A DNA stretch of 64,000 nucleotides from positions 141,001,501 through 141,065,500 of the forward strand of contig CM071596.1 of NCBI GenBank assembly GCA_036435485.1, given 5' to 3'. Below the pieces are notes generated by a model. That model was not told the DNA's origin. It was given only the letters and a program-made list of their open reading frames with translations, and searched no databases. A program made the position numbers and the translations under genes. Positions 30,588 through 40,949 of the stretch are shown piece by piece. The first letter of the stretch is position 1, and each line of letters starts with the position of its first letter. This DNA comes from Saposhnikovia divaricata. Taxonomy: Eukaryota > Streptophyta > Magnoliopsida > Apiales > Apiaceae.

Positions 30588-32240
30588 ACTTAAGAATCAA
30601 AGTAAATACGCAATGTCTTGGTGTCGAAAGTGCAAGTATTCACATAGTCTACTCAATGAACATGCATAAGTTCTCACAAGTCCATGTCAAATGTAAGAAT
30701 AAGTTAGTAACCATGCTAAGCCTACAAGAGCACATCTTTGAGACAAAACTCGGGATCTCATATGCAAAAACAAGCAAACACTCACAATACACTCATAAAA
30801 GAATATTCACTCAAGAACAAGGGTAAGTGTATCACTCAATTCCAACAAAATCATAAGCATGCTTGACATTTGGTATCAATCTAACTCTTAACACAACATA
30901 CATCAATGACGATAATCAAAAGGTCTTTATTTGGGTTGTAACGGGGCTAGGGACAAGGTATGTCATATAAGCCAAAACAGGTGAAGTGTCAAAAGTTAGT
31001 AGGAACTTATAATAAATCATACACAACCACCTATTTTTCCCCCACATACTTTTACTATTTTTCTTCCAACAAAACACTCGACTAGCCGACTAAAGTAGGA
31101 TCACAATAACACAAATATGCTCTCATAATATAATTTTTTTTTTCTTTTTTTTTCTTTTCTTTTTTTTTTCTTTTTTTTCTTTTTTTTTCTCTTTTCGAGA
31201 GCTAAAGCAACAATAATATAGACAATAACAGTGATCCCACGATTTTATTACACATGCCGACTATCAGGCAAACAACCAAACCCAAATTTCAATATTTCCC
31301 CCCAAAATTATGACCAACAATAAACCCCTCCTTGCACACCTTATTACTCCCTTAAGCACTCTACTAGCCTTTGACAATGTATGTTCAAATTAATGTAAGG
31401 CCAATACAAGAAAAAGGTCTAGGCAAGTAATGTGGTATGTCACCGAAAAAATAGGAATAAGCTCAATGGGTTAACTAATTGATCATGTAAATATGATGTG
31501 GTAATATGGGAAAATATGCGGTTATTCCTAAATGCCTTTATCATTTTAATCGTCAAATAATGTCATGCGTTTCAAGAAAGACCTCAAACAACTGCTAGCA
31601 ATGCAAACAATCCGTGGACATTCAAGCAAACGAATAAATTGCAAATATATGCAATAAGGCTCAAAAACTCACTTGGTGGAAAAACATACTCAATCCCAAG
31701 CAAAAATCTCTCTAATGCACCGACTTGTATTCAAAGCATGCAAACTAAATCATCTTGCACATATTCATGTCCTTCTAATCACGTACAACATTCAATAAGT
31801 CTACTAGCTTCAACTTACTAGTGTATGTGTGTGTACAAGAACAAAGCATATCACTTCTCAATCAAAAGCGTCAACAACACAAAATTCTTATCAAGCATGG
31901 GTGCAAATGCAAACTACTATGGACTCACATGATATATGAACATAAAAACAGAATGTCCTATATGAAACAAACGTAGATATCACGAACATAAATGCACAAT
32001 TTACTACTAATATGCAAAGCATGAAATCCTACTTGAACACAATGACTCAATATCACAATTATATACACTACTTATCCTTCAAACCACCCCCAATCTTAAA
32101 ATATTCAATGTCCTCATTGAATGGAAGTAAATACGAGGGAAAGTAGAAAACATACCTTGGGTTGCCTCCCAAGAAGCGCTTCTTTAACGTCATTAGCTTG
32201 ACGTTACATCCAAACCTCCATTAAGGATGATAATAGTTTG
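30588..32240 (-). other. 3' untranslated region of Athila-like element 2
   Basis: No gene. It contains a T/C-rich tract (31132-31190, purine-rich on the element's sense strand) and PPT-like sequences at about 31295-31305 and 32084-32098 (ccacccccaatctta, the inverse of the tract near 14663). The right end at about 32240 is a breakpoint. Confidence 0.62.
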
Positions 32241-32439
32241 CCTGGTACAGAAAGCATCAATTGTGGAGGCTGGGAGTGAACAGATGCAGAAGGAGAGGGA
32301 AGGAAAGAAGAGGAAGTTTGATAGTCGAAAAGGAAACTCTACGGGTGGGAGCTTTCCGAGCAAATTTAAGCGAGGGACAATGTCCCAACCCATCGGAAAC
32401 TTTGGAACCAAGAGAGCTGAAAGTTGGAGTGTGGGCTAG
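32241..32439 (+). pseudogene. gag: Gag fragment of element B1
   Basis: Starts abruptly inside gag (LVQKASIVEAGSEQMQKERE) with everything upstream missing, and stops at TAG 32437-32439 where B2 reads CAG (Gln). The frame then continues unshifted into the next entry. Rich in Lys/Arg and Gly. Confidence 0.82.
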
Positions 32440-35097
32440 AGCATCCGACCACAGGGATCGTCTTACTCTACCCCATCCCGAGCCCTACCCCCGGATTGCA
32501 ATAAGTGTGGAAGGAAACATGCGGGCGTGTGTAACCTACAGGATGTGAAGTGCTTCAAGTGTGGGCTGACCGGACATTATGCTAACGCCTATCGAGGAAC
32601 TAGTAACAACACCAGTACCGGAGGTAATTGCTTCAAGTGTGGGAAACCAGGGCACCGAATGAGGGAATGTATGTCCTCTGGGCCAGCTGCGTCAAGAGTG
32701 AGTGGAACTGCTTCTAACAAGGCCCCTACTGCAATAACTTTTAACATGACGGTGCAAGATGCCGTGAGGAACACGGATGTGATTGCAGGTACCCTACTAC
32801 TCAACTCAGTTAAGGCAAATGTTTTATTTGATTCGGGAGCTAACAAGTCTTTCATATCCCTAGATTTTGTATGTCAGTTAGGCCTTAAGGTTGAACCATT
32901 GAAAGACAGACTGCAAGTAGAGATAGCTAATCATGAAATTATCCCTGTTAGCCAAATATGTCCAGGTTGTGACCTAGAAATAGAAGGGCGACACTTTCGG
33001 GTAGATTTAATACCTTTTAAACTAGGAGAGTTTGACGTAATAGTAGGTATGGATTGGTTAACAACCCACAGAGCCCAGATTGATTGTGTAAAGAAGAAAG
33101 TAAGTTTGAGACTGCCAGGGGACGAGGAAGTAGTGTTTAGTGGAAAACGGCAAAACCAAAAGTTCCTAACTATGATTCAAGCTAAGAAGCTGTTACGTAA
33201 AGGATGCGAAGCCTATTTAGCCTATGTGAAGGATACCAAGAAGGAGGCACCAAACCTACAGGAAATCCCTGTCGTTAATGAGTTCGCGGACGTATTTCCG
33301 GATGATCTTCCCGGACTACCACCTGATAGAGACATCGAGTTCGCTATAGACTTAGTTCCGGGTACGGCCCCAACTTCGAAAGTCCCATATCGGCTAGCCC
33401 CAGTGGAGATGAAAGAGCTGGCCACTCAGTTACAAGAGTTGTTGGATAAAGGGATGATAAGACCTAGTGTGTCACCGTGGGGAGCCCCGGTGTTATTCGT
33501 GAAAAAGAAGGATGGTAGTATGAGATTATGTATAGACTACAGGGAGTTGAATAAGGTGACTATAAAGAATAAATATCCCTTGCCCAGAATAGATGACCTT
33601 TTTGATCAACTAAAGGACGCAGTTTATTTTTCTAAAATTGACTTGAGGACCGGGTACCACCAGTTAAGGATTAAGCCAGAAGATATACCAAAGACGGCCT
33701 TTCGCACCCGGTACGGACACTATGAGTTCCTAGTGATGTCATTTGGGTTAACGAATGCCCCCGCGGCTTTCATGGACTTGATGAATCGAGTCTTCAAGAA
33801 GTACTTGGACAAGTGTGTTATAGTCTTCATCGATGACATCTTGATTTATTCCAAGACGAAAGAGGAACATGCAGAGCACTTGAGGATTGTATTGGGAGCA
33901 CTGAGAGAAGAAAAGTTGTACGCTAAGTTCTCGAAGTGTGAATTTTGGTTGAAGGAAGTTCAGTTTTTAGGGCATGTGATTAGCGAACAAGGCATTCTAG
34001 TGGACCCAGCCAAAATAGAGGCTGTATCAAATTGGGAGAGACCAACCACTCCGACAGAGGTGAGAAGTTTTATAGGATTGGCTGGCTACAATAGAAGGTT
34101 TGTCCAAGACTTTGCCAAGATAGCAGCCCCTTTGACCCGACTAACTCGCAAGACCGAGAAGTTTGTGTGGACTGAAAAATGTGAAGAGAGCTTCCAAGAG
34201 TTGAAAAAGAGGTTGGTGACAGCACCAGTACTAGCCCTACCTGATGATAAGGGAGATTTTGTGATTTATAGCGACGCATCCCATAAAGGTTTAGGGTGTG
34301 TGCTTATGCAGTACGGTAAAGTGATTGCTTATGCGTCCAGACAACTTAAGGAGTATGAGATAAGATACCCCACCCATGATTTGGAATTAGCGGAGATAGT
34401 TTTCGCTTTGAAGATCTGGAGACATTATCTTTACGGAGAAAAGTGTGAAATCTACACGGATCACAAGAGCTTAAAGTACATATTCACTCAGAAAGAGATA
34501 AACATGAGGCAGAGGAGATGGCTAGAGCTAATCAAAGATTATGATTGTGAGATTCATTATCACCCAGGGAAGGCCAACGTGGTGGCCGATGCACTTAGCC
34601 GAAAGGAGAAACTCAAGATGATAACGTCAGTGGACGAATTGATCAAGGACCTTGAGAAACTGGAGATTGAAGTGAGGTTACCAGGAATTGGACAAGAGAG
34701 TATAATGGAAATAAGAGTCCAACCACCGCTATTGGAAAAGATTAAGTTATGCCAGGAAAAGAAGATAGAAGAAGAAAAGAATTCGATGGAGAAAATTTTG
34801 ACTAGCGAGGAAATTAAGTGTGAAAAGGACGAGAATGGAATTATGAGGTACGCATCTAGGATATGGATCCTGAATGTTCAGGAATTAAAAGACGAGATTT
34901 TGCAAGAGGCTCATAGTTCAAGGTACTCAATTCACCCTGGAGGCACTAAGATGTATAGAGATCTGAGAGAATACTATTGGTGGCCAAATATGAAGAAGGA
35001 CGTGGCAGAGTGGGTAAGTAAATTCTTGACATGTCAAAGAGTAAAGGCCGAACAGCAGAGGCCCAGTGGATTGTTGCAACCCTTAGAGATACCCTAG
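32440..35097 (+). pseudogene. gag-pol: gag (knuckles), protease, RT, RNase H, integrase N-terminus (element B1)
   Basis: Same frame as the preceding fragment; ATG/GTG-like start at 32527. The short CNKC...H...C motif precedes this and CCHC 1 has lost its last Cys (ANAY, where B2 has ANAC); CCHC 2 (CFKCGKPGHRMREC) is intact. Protease has FDSGANKSF. RT has KIDLRTGYHQ and FIDDILIY. One RT/connection residue is unusual (GLAGYNRRF instead of GYYRRF). RNase H has YSDASHKG and YTDHKSL. The integrase zinc finger begins before TAG at 35095-35097, where relatives read GAG (Glu) in IPEWKWEH. Three lesions in the whole internal region make this copy non-functional. Confidence 0.9.
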
Positions 35098-35958
35098 TGG
35101 AAGTGGGAGCATATTGTGATGGACTTTGTGGTCGGACTACCAAGGACCAAGACTAATCATGATGCCATTTGGCTGATTATCGATAGATTGACCAAGTCAG
35201 TACATTTTATTCCAATCAATGAGAGATACACTATTGACAAGCTGGCGGATATTTACTTAAAGGAGATTGTGGTTAGGCATGGGGTTCCTGTGAGCATTGT
35301 ATCAGATAGAGACCCAAGATTCAACTCCAGGTTCTGGAGGAGTTTTCAGGATTGTGTGGGGACCAAGTTAAACATGAGTACTGCATACCACCCCCAATCC
35401 GACGGACAGAGTGAGAGGACCATCCAGACCATAGAGGACATGTTGAGAGTTTGTGCCATCGATTTTAAGGGAAGTTGGGATGACCACTTGCCGTTGATCG
35501 AATTTTCCTACAACAACAGTTACCATGCGGGTATAGGAATGCCCCCATATGAAGCTTTATATGGACGAAGATGTCGGTCTCCCTTGTGTTGGGAAGAGGT
35601 TGGAGAGCGGAAGATATTAGGGCCTGAACTGGTCCAACAGACAAGAGAAACTATCGAGCTCATAAGAGGACGGCTGGTAGCGGCCCAAGATAGACAGAAG
35701 AAGTATGCGGACCAGACCCGTAAGGACAAAGAATATGAGGTAGGAGAGTTTGTGATGTTAAACGTATCACCGTGGAAGGGATTGATGAGATTTGGTAAGA
35801 AGGGGAAACTAAGCCCGAGATTTATTGGACCTTTTGAGATTTTGAGACGAGTTGGAAAGTTAGCCTATGAACTGGCTTTACCCCAAGCTTGCAGCAAGTA
35901 CATAATGTGTTCCATGTGTCCATGCTACGACCCTACCATACCGACTTTCGGCACGTGA
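35098..35958 (+). pseudogene. pol: Integrase core of element B1
   Basis: In-frame after the nonsense codon. Carries the DD35E residues (MDFVVGLPR, VSDRDPRFN, GQSERTIQT). A one-base deletion at about 35884 (cccc where B2 has ccccc/g) shifts the frame inside LALP, so the last residues are out of frame. The true C-terminus is in the next entry. Confidence 0.88.
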
Positions 35959-36161
35959 TAGAATATGATCAAGTGGATTTGCAGCCAGACTTAACCTATG
36001 TGGAGCAACCCGTAGAAATCATGGATAGAAAAGAACAGGTGCTGAGGAACAAGGTTGTCAAACTAGTGAGAGTTTTGTGGAGGAACCAGAATGTCGAAGA
36101 ATCAACATGGGAACTAGAGAGCGCGATGCGCGAAAAGCACCCCCAACTGATTTCAACCTGA
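35889..36161 (+). pseudogene. pol: Integrase C-terminus and chromodomain of element B1
   Basis: Continues from the frameshift: QQVHNVFHVSMLRPY, then the chromodomain (PVEIMDRKEQVLR to ESTWELES) ending at 36161. The stop is followed directly by the purine tract. Confidence 0.88.
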
Positions 36162-36181
36162 TTCCGGGACGGAATCCTTTT

Positions 36182-36193
36182 AAGGAGAGGAGG
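36182..36193 (+). other. Polypurine tract, element B1
   Basis: AAGGAGAGGAGG just before the LTR start at 36195. Confidence 0.85.
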
Positions 36194-38743
36194 CTGTAAG
36201 AACCCTAATTTTTGTAATATTTTTCTTTTATATAATATCATATGACATTGTGAATTTGGAACCTTTTGAGTCATCCATGTTGTTTAATGGAATTGATTGT
36301 CTGAGAAATTATGTTGTTACATTCACCATGTAAGATAAAGGGAAGGTTGTTGAAGGCAAGAGTCTTATTGTCAGTAAGATTTATAAAACTTGGGATTTGA
36401 GAGTTATTGGAGTATTAAAAGATTTATTAGGAATTATGACGAGGAGTTATGGATATTCGAGGAATTTACACAATTAAGTACTTAAGGAATTACAAGGGAA
36501 ATCTCTACGCGACAAAGTATTATTACGAGAAATTAATTAAGATACGATACGAATTAAAGATTAAGTGACAAGCATTGGTGGAAGAATAATGATACAAGGT
36601 ATGATATTGCATGCAAGTCCCATGCAACTAAGTAGTTAGGAAAGCAAACTAGGAATGCAAAGATAGCAAGAGGAATAGTAACTAGTTGGGTACATTGTCC
36701 AAGGAGACAAGGAGGTATGGTGGTCTAGGCACTAGACTTGCAACATGTGATACATATACATACACCTAATACATATCAACCACACAATTCACTTTATTCA
36801 ACCAACACCAAAACACAAAACAAAAACTCTCTCTTCCCCCCTTGTTCTTCATTGCTCTCGGCCAAAGCTAAAAAAGGGGAAGAAAAATTTTCTTTCTTCC
36901 ACTTCTCTTCACTCTTAATTCAAGCCAAAAATCCTAGGTACTCTACATCATATAAGGAAGGTATACTATGAATTCCAACCCCTTTCATCCATTAGTTTTC
37001 AAGTTATAAATTGTTGAAGTTTTGTTGAATAGTAACAATGTTTAGTTTTCATTTAGATCTTGAGTTGTAAGGATTGTAGGAGCTCATCCAAGGTGTTCTT
37101 GAGACTTGTAAGCATACCGAAGGCTCCTAGATACTCAAGAAGGTATAAAAACCCTAACCCATCTTGGCCATGTATTATTTGTGGTGTTTAATGTTAGATC
37201 TATGTATATTAGTGTGAATCTTGAACATATAAGTTATGGATGATGTAGATCTTGAGTTTAAATGTTGTGGTTGTGATTTTTAATCTTGTGGTTAGTGTAT
37301 GTAACTCCATGTATGTTATAGAGTATGATCTTGGTGGTTTAGATGATGGTTGTGATCTTTATATAAGATTCTTGAATGGTTAAGTGGTATAAGCATGCTG
37401 AGTAATTTTCCAGAAACTTGTACTGTCTTGTAGGAGGGTTTTGAACCCCACCTGAAGTCCTAATATATATTGTTGGAACGGTATTGGAATTTAGTTTCCA
37501 GAAATATAAGGTCCATGACTAGGTGATGTATAGATTTTGAGTTATGTCCTGAGAAGTGAAATTTGTTTCTGGAATCCGGACTGCACTAAATGGTCCCCTT
37601 GTGAGCCTTGTTTAAACCCCTAAAAATTTATGTAGGATCATGGAAAAATTAGAGGAGATAGTAAATGCAGTGGTGAAGGCTGCCCAAAAAGAATTGGATT
37701 AAAATATGTGTTTCTCAATTTTATAAAAATGTTAGAGTAAAATTCGCGCAAGGGAAAAAGTCGTAAGTGGAGTGTGATTTAAGGGGGAATGAATATGATT
37801 CGGATGTGGTAACCAAATTAAGTCGAATAAGTGGCGAGCGTAATCGAGTGATGACATGAACCTATAGTGGGGCTAGAGAGTCATAAGACGAAGTCATTAA
37901 GTTAATTTTGTACCCCCTAACCTCACAATTAAAAGAGATATTGTTAAGGTACTAACGATCGGCTATTGATTATGTATAGATCGTTCCACTCCGCAAGCTC
38001 GACCACCCCAACCTCACCAAGGCAAGTTTACTTTTCAAAACTTATGTATATAAGGACTTTCACTGTTGTGTTTGTAGTTTTCAATCGTATCAAATGTTTA
38101 TGCTTATTGAAGAATGATGAAATTGAGATGTATAAGCACTTATATGTTTGCACCCCTTGAACTTAGAATGAAATGTTTTCTTCGGACAACGACTCTAGCA
38201 ATAGAGGTCGTAGCGGTCCATATATACTATTGACCGGGGAGCGGTATATTATTATATCGTCATTAAATTGTGAAAACCCGAAGGGTCATTCAGGAAGTAT
38301 CGTATACTTAAGTAATTATTTTTATATCATTATAAATACTCAAAAATACCTATCTTGGATTAAAAACTAATTTAATTTAATTATTATTTTATTAATAATT
38401 AATATTAAATCTTAAAATACTATTTATTAATTATTGTTCAGTATTTTAAAGACAAAGTTAATCCAAGATACCTTTGGTACTTTCAAACTCGAACTCTTTC
38501 GAACTCAAAACACTTTCGAAAACCCCCGGTCAGCTTTGCTTCTTGTATGATTTCAAGAATCATCGGTCGACTGATGTCGGACCTCAACTACTCAGTTTTC
38601 AATCAAAATCAAGATTTTAAAAAGAAAAAGAAAAAGGGACTCTGGCAGGTGTGGGAACCGTTGACGAACGATTCCCGGGATGTGTAAGCGGCCGTGAGCC
38701 AGGCGGTCCATCAATTATTATTCCGGCCCAGGTGTTGTCGAAG

Positions 38744-38826
38744 GATGATTACGGATGTAGTTTTCATCGAGGGTGATTACGGATGTAGTTTTCACCCAGG
38801 GATAGTTACGGATGTAGTTTCTATCC
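38744..38826 (+). repeat. Three tandem hairpins with covarying stems (B1 LTR)
   Basis: Same three stems and loops as 21577-21659; here all three loops read ttacggatgtagttt. Confidence 0.8.
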
Positions 38827-39176
38827 TTCTGCCGGTAGAGAAGTCCCGCGGATTATTGGACTTGGATGTGGCGACTGATCATCGTCAATCCCTGTCAGGT
38901 TTTATGTTTTCTTTAAGTCTCATTCCTCCATTTTGGAAAATGCTCTGACACTGCTTCTTAGGCTTATGTGCCAAGTTGCTGATAGTGTTCTATTTTGATG
39001 AGAAAGATGTTGACTCTATGCAGTATCTAGAACTGCAACTTTATTTTGAAAACAAGGGCACGTATTGGTGCACCTTCGAAATTTATCAACAATGACAAGT
39101 GATTTTATAACTGATTGATACAAACAAGTCTAATAACAGCTTAAAACATGTAATGTTATATTGCCTACCTTACACA

Positions 39177-39183
39177 TATATTT
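39177..39183 (+). promoter_or_regulatory. Putative LTR core promoter (TATATTT), B1 LTR
   Basis: 72 bp upstream of ATG 39249, followed by gctcactcttgctt. Same arrangement as in all other family A and B LTRs here. Confidence 0.42.
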
Positions 39184-39248
39184 CTTGCTGAGCGATAGTT
39201 GCTCACTCTTGCTTGTTTTCAAATTTACAAACACAACAGCTAAGAGAA

Positions 39249-39452
39249 ATGGCAAGACCCAGACAGACTGCCCGAAAGCAGGTGACTAGACCCGAGGCAG
39301 CAGTTGAGATTCCACCGGTAGGCCCCATTAGCTGGATTGGTTGGCAACTTTTGTTAGTACGTTTTATTTATCAGTATGACATGTGCAAGGTAGTGTACCG
39401 TAACAAACTTTCAAGCCGCCAACTTCGCTTCATATCGAAGTGTTGCTGGTAG
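39249..39452 (+). CDS. Short H3-tail-like LTR ORF, element B1
   Basis: 67 codons beginning MARPRQTARKQVTRP. The frame is also open upstream to 39213, but without ATG. After the tail-like part come an acidic/Pro segment (PEAAVEIPPVG), a hydrophobic stretch (WQLLLVRFIY) and a basic, Cys-containing end. This is the copy with an ORF0 downstream. A GT at 39357 (tta|gtacgt) would join in phase 0 to the acceptor ending at 39910, giving an intron of 554 nt containing U5 and the PBS. An alternative phase-0 donor is cag|gtgact after codon 11. Splicing is inferred, not shown. Confidence 0.55.
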   Translation: MARPRQTARKQVTRPEAAVEIPPVGPISWIGWQLLLVRFIYQYDMCKVVYRNKLSSRQLRFISKCCW

Positions 39453-39682
39453 CATAAATGCTATTTAATTCGGTCTGTAATAACTCTAAAACTTTTACTT
39501 TTGCCTAATCAAGTGTATGACATTTCTGAGACTCTAACCTGTGTGTGTGTGTGTGCGGTGTGAGTTTATTGTGGGGTCGATGGCTGTTTTATATATTATG
39601 TGCAAGAACAGGTAAGTTATTAATGGAAAATGGACCGTGAGCGCCTAGATCTCCGACCCCGGATCTGGGGGCGTCACAGAAA

Positions 39683-39694
39683 TGGTATCAGAGC
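39683..39694 (+). other. Primer-binding site, tRNA-iMet type (element B1 tandem copy)
   Basis: TGGTATCAGAGC four bases after the LTR end. It proves that a 5' internal region follows this LTR. The leader to 39910 holds an (aat/aac)-rich stretch at about 39745-39790 and nothing else recognised. Confidence 0.9.
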
Positions 39695-39910
39695 GAGGTT
39701 ACAGTTCTCAGAAACGATAGTAATTTAAGAAAGCAACCCTAATAATAATAACAATAATAATAACCCTAATAACAACCCTAATAATACTTAGAACTCTCAT
39801 CGAGTTTGCAGTCGGGTTATCGGATATAGCCCTCACTTTAAGGCCCGTGAGGGAACTACTCCTTAAACCTTTCTTTATGGTTAGTGACCCACCTTATTTC
39901 CCTTGTGTAG

Positions 39911-40019
39911 ATGGAGGAGATACCAGACCCTGAGGCCTTTGAGAGAGAGCATGATGAGGCACTGATGCGAGATACCGAGGATCCTGAGGAGGATATGGGT
40001 GCTGACCCTGAGCTTGTGT
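39911..40019 (+). pseudogene. ORF0 N-terminal fragment (family B)
   Basis: ATG 39911 follows cccttgtgtag directly, a good-looking splice acceptor. About 35 codons remain before the B2 LTR begins at 40017. The product is acidic (EEIPDPEAFEREHDEALM and further DPEED), resembling the family-A ORF0 start in the HDE...RD...PEED order. The rest of the gene should resume beyond B2's far LTR, outside the window. Confidence 0.6.
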
Positions 40020-40224
40020 GACGCCCCCAGATCCGGGGTCGGAGATCTAGGCGCTCACGGTCCATTTTCCATTAATAACATACCTGTTCTTGCACATAAT
40101 ATATAAAACAGCCATTGACCCCAAAATAAACTCACACCGCACACACACACACAGGTTAGAGTCTCAGAAACGTCACACAATTGATTAAGCGGAAATAAAA
40201 GTTTTAGAGTTATTACAGACCGAA

Positions 40225-40443
40225 TTAAATAGTATTTATGCTACCAGCAACACTTCGATATGAAGCGAAGTTGGCGGCTTGAAGTTTTTCACGGTACACT
40301 ACCTTGCACAGGTCATACTGATAAATAAAACGAACTAACAAAAGTTGCCAACCAATCCGGCTAATGGGGCCTACCGGTGGAATCTCAACTACTGGCTCGG
40401 GTCTAGTCACCTGCTTTCGGACAGTCTGTCTGGGTCTTGCCAT
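40225..40443 (-). CDS. Short H3-tail-like LTR ORF, element B2
   Basis: ATG at 40443-40441; 72 codons. The N-terminus is MARPRQTVRKQVTRP: the Ala equivalent to H3 A7 is Val here. A TATA-like box lies at 40515-40509, 72 bp upstream. The C-terminus differs from B1 through a frameshift after the hydrophobic stretch. Confidence 0.48.
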   Translation of the reverse strand: MARPRQTVRKQVTRPEPVVEIPPVGPISRIGWQLLLVRFIYQYDLCKVVYREKLQAANFASYRSVAGSINTI

Positions 40444-40508
40444 TTCGCTTAGCTGTTGTGTTTGTAAATTTGAAAACAAGCAAGAGTGAGCAACTATAGC
40501 TCAGCAAG

Positions 40509-40515
40509 AAATATA
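40509..40515 (-). promoter_or_regulatory. Putative LTR core promoter (TATATTT), B2 LTR
   Basis: Inverse-strand box at the conserved distance from the short ORF. Confidence 0.4.
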
Positions 40516-40866
40516 TGTATAAGGTAAGCAATATAACATTTCATATGATTAGCAGTTATTAAACTCATTTGTATCAATCAGATGTAAAATCACCTGTCAT
40601 TGTTGATAAATTCCGAAGGTGCAACAATATGTGCCCTCGTTTTCAAAATAAACTTGCAGTTCTAGATACTGCGTAGAGTCAACATCTTTCTCATCAAAAT
40701 AGAACACTATCAACAACTTGGCACAAAAGCCTCAGAAGCAGTGTCAAAGCATTTTTCCAAAATGGAGGAATAGGACTTAAAGAAATCATAAAACCTGACA
40801 AGGATTGACGATGATCAGTCGCCACATCCAAGCCCAATAATCCGTGGGTCTTCTCTACCGGTAGAA

Positions 40867-40949
40867 GGATAGAAACTACATTCGTAACTATCCCTGGGTG
40901 AAAACTACATCCGTAATCACCCTCGATGAAAACTACATCCGTAATCATC
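40867..40949 (-). repeat. Three tandem hairpins with covarying stems (B2 LTR)
   Basis: The same three units as in the other family-B LTRs; one loop has a g-to-a type change (attcgtaac on the plus strand). Confidence 0.78.

Larger units (their letters stand above)
29128..32240 (-). mobile_element. Athila-like element 2, 3' portion on minus strand
   Basis: Inverse orientation relative to element 1. An LTR of about 1.46 kb (29128-30587) is followed, moving right, by a 3' untranslated region up to 32240, where sequence changes abruptly to family-B gag. No coding region of this element remains in the window. Homology with 13919-17553 is clear in LTR and 3' region, though diverged. Confidence 0.72.
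36195..39678 (+). repeat. LTR of element B1, shared between tandem copies
   Basis: 3484 bp, tgtaagaaccc to gcgtcaca. It is preceded by a purine tract and followed by a PBS, so it serves as 3' LTR of one copy and 5' LTR of the next. It contains the three hairpins (38744-38826) and the short ORF. The CTACCGGTAG palindrome is altered here (CTGCCGGTAG). Confidence 0.93.
32241..40016 (+). mobile_element. Element B1: Tekay-type chromovirus (family B), 5'-truncated, with LTR followed by a second PBS and ORF0
   Basis: Gag is cut at its middle by the junction with Athila-like element 2. Pol runs to a purine tract and an LTR (36195-39678). The LTR is followed not by flanking DNA but by PBS, leader and ORF0 start, as after a 5' LTR. 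The LTR is thus shared by two tandem copies. The second copy is cut at 40017 by the LTR of B2; B2's candidate target copy is GCTTG (40012-40016). Confidence 0.85.

Noticed and set aside
31132..31190. T/C-rich tract as a poly-A tail of a retroposed gene or SINE
   Set aside because: The inverse tract occurs at the matching place in Athila-like element 1 (15246-15300), so it is part of the element's 3' region.
39740..39795. aataataac-rich stretch as an independent microsatellite or telomere-like repeat
   Set aside because: It is short and irregular, and lies in the leader between PBS and ORF0 of family B; family A has a weaker similar stretch near 3210-3240.
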